From an uncultured Bacteroidales bacterium (lineage in GTDB: Bacteria > Bacteroidota > Bacteroidia > Bacteroidales > P3), in the NCBI GenBank assembly GCA_937884485.1, contig CALGCG010000077.1:1-49339 (forward strand): a stretch of 49,339 nucleotides of DNA, given 5' to 3'. Positions 47,401 through 49,339 of this stretch are shown here, piece after piece. Under the pieces are notes generated by a model. The model had not been told where the DNA came from and did not search any database. It worked only from the letters and a program-made list of their open reading frames with translations. How positions within the stretch are numbered: position 1 is the stretch's first letter; the number at the start of each line of letters is the position of its first letter. The position numbers and the translations under genes were made by a program.

Positions 47401-49339
47401 CCCCTTCTTCTGGGTTGGCAATACCATTTATTTTAGCGGCTACTACGAGCATCTGCCTGGCCTGAAATCCACCCCCTTCCACACCTACGAATATACCCTC
47501 TTCGACGGCCTTTTGGGAAGTTACGGCCTTTTCTATCCGCAACGCCGCATGTACAAGAACGCTCCCATGTTGGAAGTCGCCACTTGTCTTGAGGTCGCCG
47601 ACGAGGCCGCCCCCGCTGCTGCCCGCGACGCCAACGTTAAGAACTCCCTGCAAGGCAGCGTGCGAGCACGCACAGCCTCCAAGGCAGTGCTGGCCACTGC
47701 AGAGGAAGAGGATGCAGTGGAAGAGGAGGCGTTCGACGCCGGCGGACAGCCCGAGGTGCAGCTACGCACCAACCTCAACACCCTGGCCTTCTTTGTGGCC
47801 GACCTCCGCACCGACTCCACCGGCACCGCCACCTACCGCTTCCGTGTGCCCGAACTGCTCACGCGCTGGCGCCTCCAGGGCCTGGCCTTCACCGACGACC
47901 TCCGCATCGGCACCCTCGACCGCACCCTCGTCACCTCCAAGCCCCTCATGGTGCAGCCCAACATCCCCCGTTTTCTCCGCCACGGCGACAGCACGGTGCT
48001 CATGGCCAAGGTCGTGCTGAATGAAGAATTGAGGATGAAGAATGAAGAGTGGCCCGTCGAGGTGCTCTTCCTTCTCACCGACGCTGCCACCGGCGACACC
48101 CTCTGCCGCCACACCGAGCACACCACCGTGAAGGATGTCGCGCAGGTGACGTTCGACATCGAAGTGCCCCGCAACGTCTACGTGGCCACCTACACCATCA
48201 CCGCCACCGCCCACCCACTCAACACTAACCACTCAACACAAAACACTTATTCCGACGGCGAGCGCGGCCAGATACCCGTCGTCTCCGACCGCCAAGCCGT
48301 CACCGTCAGCCGCTCGCTCTACATCAACGGCAAAGGCGAAAAGAATGTCAATTTTCAATTTTCAATTTTCAATTCCCCCACCGCTGAGCCCCACTTCCTC
48401 GGCGCCGAGCTGACGGCCAGTCCCGTCTGGCTCGCCGTCAAGGCCATGCCCTACCTGCAGGAAGCCGAAAACCCCTCCTCCATCTATCTCGCCAACCGCC
48501 TCTATGTCAACACCCTCGCGGCCTCCCTGGTAAAACCCCTTGCCCCGATGCTTCGTGCTGAGGCCGTGCGTGGAGGCACCGAGGTTTCCCTGCAGATGAA
48601 CGAGGACGTCAAACGCACCCTCCTCGAGGCCACGCCCTGGCTGCGCGACGCCGAGGCCGAAGCCGACCAGCGCCGCCAGATGGCCGTCTACTTCGACTCC
48701 ACACGCCTGGCCGAGAGTCTGGAGCGCACCGCCGCCCAGCTCTCCGCCCGCCAGAACAGCGACGGCGGATGGGGCTGGATGCCCGAAAGCGAAAGCTCCC
48801 TCTGGACCACCCAGCAGATCCTCCAAACCCTCGGCCACTTAACACTCAACACTGACCACTTAACACTTAACACTGACCAGGCCCTCCGCTACCTCGACCG
48901 CGAGCAGCAGCGCCACTACGACAAATACATCAAGCCCTACCTCAAGAAAGGCTATAAGTGGCAGCCGGACAACATCGACTACCTCTACACCCGCTCCTTC
49001 TACGGCAAGGCGTCGACCGAGGCCTACCGCTTCTACTACTCCAACGCCCTGAAGAACTACAAAACCTACGACAACCTCTACACCCAGGCCCAGCTGGCCC
49101 TCATCTTCCAGCGCCACGGCGACCGCAAGGCCGCCCGCGACCTCATCCGACGCCTCAAGGAGAAGAGCCTCCAGAGCGACGAAATGGGCCTCTACTGGCG
49201 CGACAACCGCTCGTCCTACTTCTGGTACCAGCGCCCCATCGAGACCCAGGCCCTCCTCATCCGCGCCTTCTGCGAGGTGACGCCTCAGGACACCGTCTCC
49301 ATCGCCCTCATGCAGCAGTGGCTCCTCAAGCAGAAGCAG
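44408..49339 (+). CDS. Alpha-2-macroglobulin-family protein, 3' partial
   Basis: The frame is open for 1,644 codons and leaves the right edge. A signal peptide ends LPVGAQ (about residue 19). An N-terminal helical region is followed by a carboxypeptidase-regulatory-like insert (MVDAVSGEPVSGQQVVG, VTDADGCFRFS) and macroglobulin domains (VQLVADRPVYRPGDTVHIAA, then VEEYKQPKFMV). The A2M domain lies near ELLTRWRLQGLAFTDDLRIG, and the helical thioester-type domain near GGWGWMPESESSLWTTQQIL. The thioester motif CxEQ is absent: at residue 1347 the sequence reads MPYLQEAENPSSIYLANR. Bacterial A2Ms are thought to trap proteases; this one would act without covalent capture. Four heptamer arrays are translated in frame in the last third. 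Confidence 0.88.
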   Translation, partial: MKRLVIALALLAALPVGAQTNWKNIGKLIGDGSYKTAYAQAEKVFKTTKNSTDLLASAYYMSEAAGMYQDDALDSAKARYRSILPRLEALERAVCYAFLGVADSALMDEALLKQTPASRLEPFCVKGERKGVNLTPTAFDVVAWAVIRNTGDQEKQLALLQKLIDFHQGDDDAIRIRLDVDLLDALESANPNGWGGEGTLQRYINKYRGSKCPMVTDFYRRMASWLADHDRHIESLRYCDTAIALFPKSEDAAACADIRNGILARRLSFAGTNDVVVYPGRPSLCKVNYFNLSRIHFSLYPYDGSSFRGFINNPPKPVKRWTVDVVDDGTYHQQSALFDLPPLTMGNYILVASTDGKEDEDCARMSFDCCDFMLNVNGDILQMVDAVSGEPVSGQQVVGIGYRDIRDTAVTDADGCFRFSKKKKLSSNITLRIRRGGHTFKRKTFSGSGEAKQAPLSANVQLVADRPVYRPGDTVHIAAILYESDALDGRTLAGREAEFRFRDPNGKERAKVQLVADAHGVASTTFVLPADGLAGRWAVWVQTAGISRMLSLRVEEYKQPKFMVSLDDPALAAADEAPAFGRPVTIRGRATAYSGASLSGAKVKYHVDRQGYWRWNWFAPIEVANDSTTASADGTFLITFTPQPDSSIDLSRCSTFQFGIFVEVTDLNGETHDANTFLTIGRENVRLQLDGMQPNVRSLSEVSFSYTDLSGRPLKGKVSVNVMRLLPNDTLRLEHPMVKNSPEARMALSRDEFRRLFPAFAYSAGEAGYRDAKLDFQHVVIARTDGSSERTTVRLDDRKLPSGVYRIVASDGSVADTLYTLLLTRPDERRTVGSELLWADVDTLSVLPGGRLTLRYGSAYEGARFYYTLSGPNGELRDVRWLPAGRRIKSLSIPVDTSMLGGFNLHLMVVREGVQEEWRQHIDVPFEHKKLQVDITTFRDKLQPGQEEEWTIKVKNATSQNGASPLSTILMTMYDDALSTYGTAGNWNLRPWRGTYGRPFFWVGNTIYFSGYYEHLPGLKSTPFHTYEYTLFDGLLGSYGLFYPQRRMYKNAPMLEVATCLEVADEAAPAAARDANVKNSLQGSVRARTASKAVLATAEEEDAVEEEAFDAGGQPEVQLRTNLNTLAFFVADLRTDSTGTATYRFRVPELLTRWRLQGLAFTDDLRIGTLDRTLVTSKPLMVQPNIPRFLRHGDSTVLMAKVVLNEELRMKNEEWPVEVLFLLTDAATGDTLCRHTEHTTVKDVAQVTFDIEVPRNVYVATYTITATAHPLNTNHSTQNTYSDGERGQIPVVSDRQAVTVSRSLYINGKGEKNVNFQFSIFNSPTAEPHFLGAELTASPVWLAVKAMPYLQEAENPSSIYLANRLYVNTLAASLVKPLAPMLRAEAVRGGTEVSLQMNEDVKRTLLEATPWLRDAEAEADQRRQMAVYFDSTRLAESLERTAAQLSARQNSDGGWGWMPESESSLWTTQQILQTLGHLTLNTDHLTLNTDQALRYLDREQQRHYDKYIKPYLKKGYKWQPDNIDYLYTRSFYGKASTEAYRFYYSNALKNYKTYDNLYTQAQLALIFQRHGDRKAARDLIRRLKEKSLQSDEMGLYWRDNRSSYFWYQRPIETQALLIRAFCEVTPQDTVSIALMQQWLLKQKQ
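48019..48046 (+). repeat. Translated heptamer array 1 in the macroglobulin gene
   Basis: Four units: gaatgaa, gaattga, ggatgaa, gaatgaa, followed by gag. The peptide is NEELRMKNEE, between VVL and WPVEVLFLL; the surrounding strand would be continuous without it. Confidence 0.8.
48216..48250 (+). repeat. Translated heptamer array 2 in the macroglobulin gene
   Basis: Five units: cactcaa, cactaac, cactcaa, cacaaaa, cacttat. The peptide is PLNTNHSTQNTY, in a loop between YTITATAH and SDGERGQIP. Confidence 0.75.
48348..48375 (+). repeat. Translated heptamer array 3 in the macroglobulin gene
   Basis: Four units: tcaattt three times and tcaattc. The peptide is VNFQFSIFNS, in a loop before PTAEPHFLGAEL. 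The three first units are identical. Confidence 0.88.
48836..48877 (+). repeat. Translated heptamer array 4 in the macroglobulin gene
   Basis: Six units: cacttaa, cactcaa, cactgac, cacttaa, cacttaa, cactgac. It is also two copies of a 21-base unit with one difference, giving the 7-residue peptide HLTLNTD twice. The length, 42 bases, keeps the frame. Confidence 0.9.

Noticed and set aside
48836..48877. The 21-base doublet as a simple protein-level repeat
   Set aside because: The DNA shows a finer 7-base step matching other arrays, including untranslated ones, so a DNA-level origin is more likely than selection for the peptide.
1..49339. tRNA, rRNA, riboswitches and integrase attachment sites
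   Set aside because: No T-loop motif with matching stems, no rRNA-like segment, no phage or integrase gene and no recognised riboswitch core was seen by reading; a covariance-model search was not possible.

Overview
The window is a chromosomal segment from a GC-rich member of the Bacteroidota, most likely Bacteroidales. The evidence is type IX secretion (T9SS) tails of both type A (2-124) and type B/CHU_C form (14011-18937), a GldB-like lipoprotein, Bacteroidota-type promoters (TAnnTTTG at -7), families largely confined to the phylum (DUF3098, DUF3276, DUF5683, long NusB, GH3/beta-lactamase fusion) and weak Shine-Dalgarno use. No plasmid, phage, transposase, CRISPR array, rRNA or tRNA was seen. 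Most of it is core genome; the unusual content lies in repeats, intergenic structures and a few odd proteins.

Layout. 2-2434 (+): tail of a T9SS cargo protein, a terminator, then a cell-wall group (MltD-like transglycosylase, DivIC/FtsB-like protein, NlpC/P60 lipoprotein). 2470-8558 (-): DUF349 protein, GldB-like lipoprotein, LTA-synthase-type sulfatase, diacylglycerol kinase-like lipid kinase and SUI1/YciH, tightly packed with ATGA overlaps. 8783-12741 (-): dnaN, ftsX, DUF3098, uppP, truB. 12835-18937 (-): two paralogous T9SS-exported P-domain proteins, then dapD and a small lipoprotein. 19323-24250 (+): bifunctional FtcD with a histone-H1-like tail, a 45-residue lipoprotein, dnaB and a CyuA-family enzyme. 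24383-30883 (+): DUF3276, parA, parB, DUF5683, an ExbB/ExbD/TonB-like system, an S4 protein, and an ECF sigma/membrane partner/Spy-like trio ending at a strong terminator. 31311-40629 (+): leuS, nusB, DUF1573, yajC, ybbR, coaE, GH3/beta-lactamase fusion, djlA-like. 40666-42634 (-): uridine phosphorylase and a secreted protein whose Ser/Thr/Arg-rich tail is out of frame after a six-C tract. 42858-49339 (+): OmpA-family protein and a long alpha-2-macroglobulin-like protein cut by the window end.

The most unusual signal is a set of short tandem arrays with a period of exactly 7 bases, each locus using its own word. They fill junctions between co-directional genes (in one case supplying the upstream stop codon and the downstream start codon) and occur four times inside the alpha-2-macroglobulin gene, where they are translated in frame. 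Two further repeat families stand out: a roughly 160-bp palindrome upstream of both ftcD and leuS, each followed at nearly equal distance by a very similar promoter; and a REP-like GCCGGC hairpin that forms the dapD stop and part of the next gene's signal peptide, with a second copy before the macroglobulin gene.
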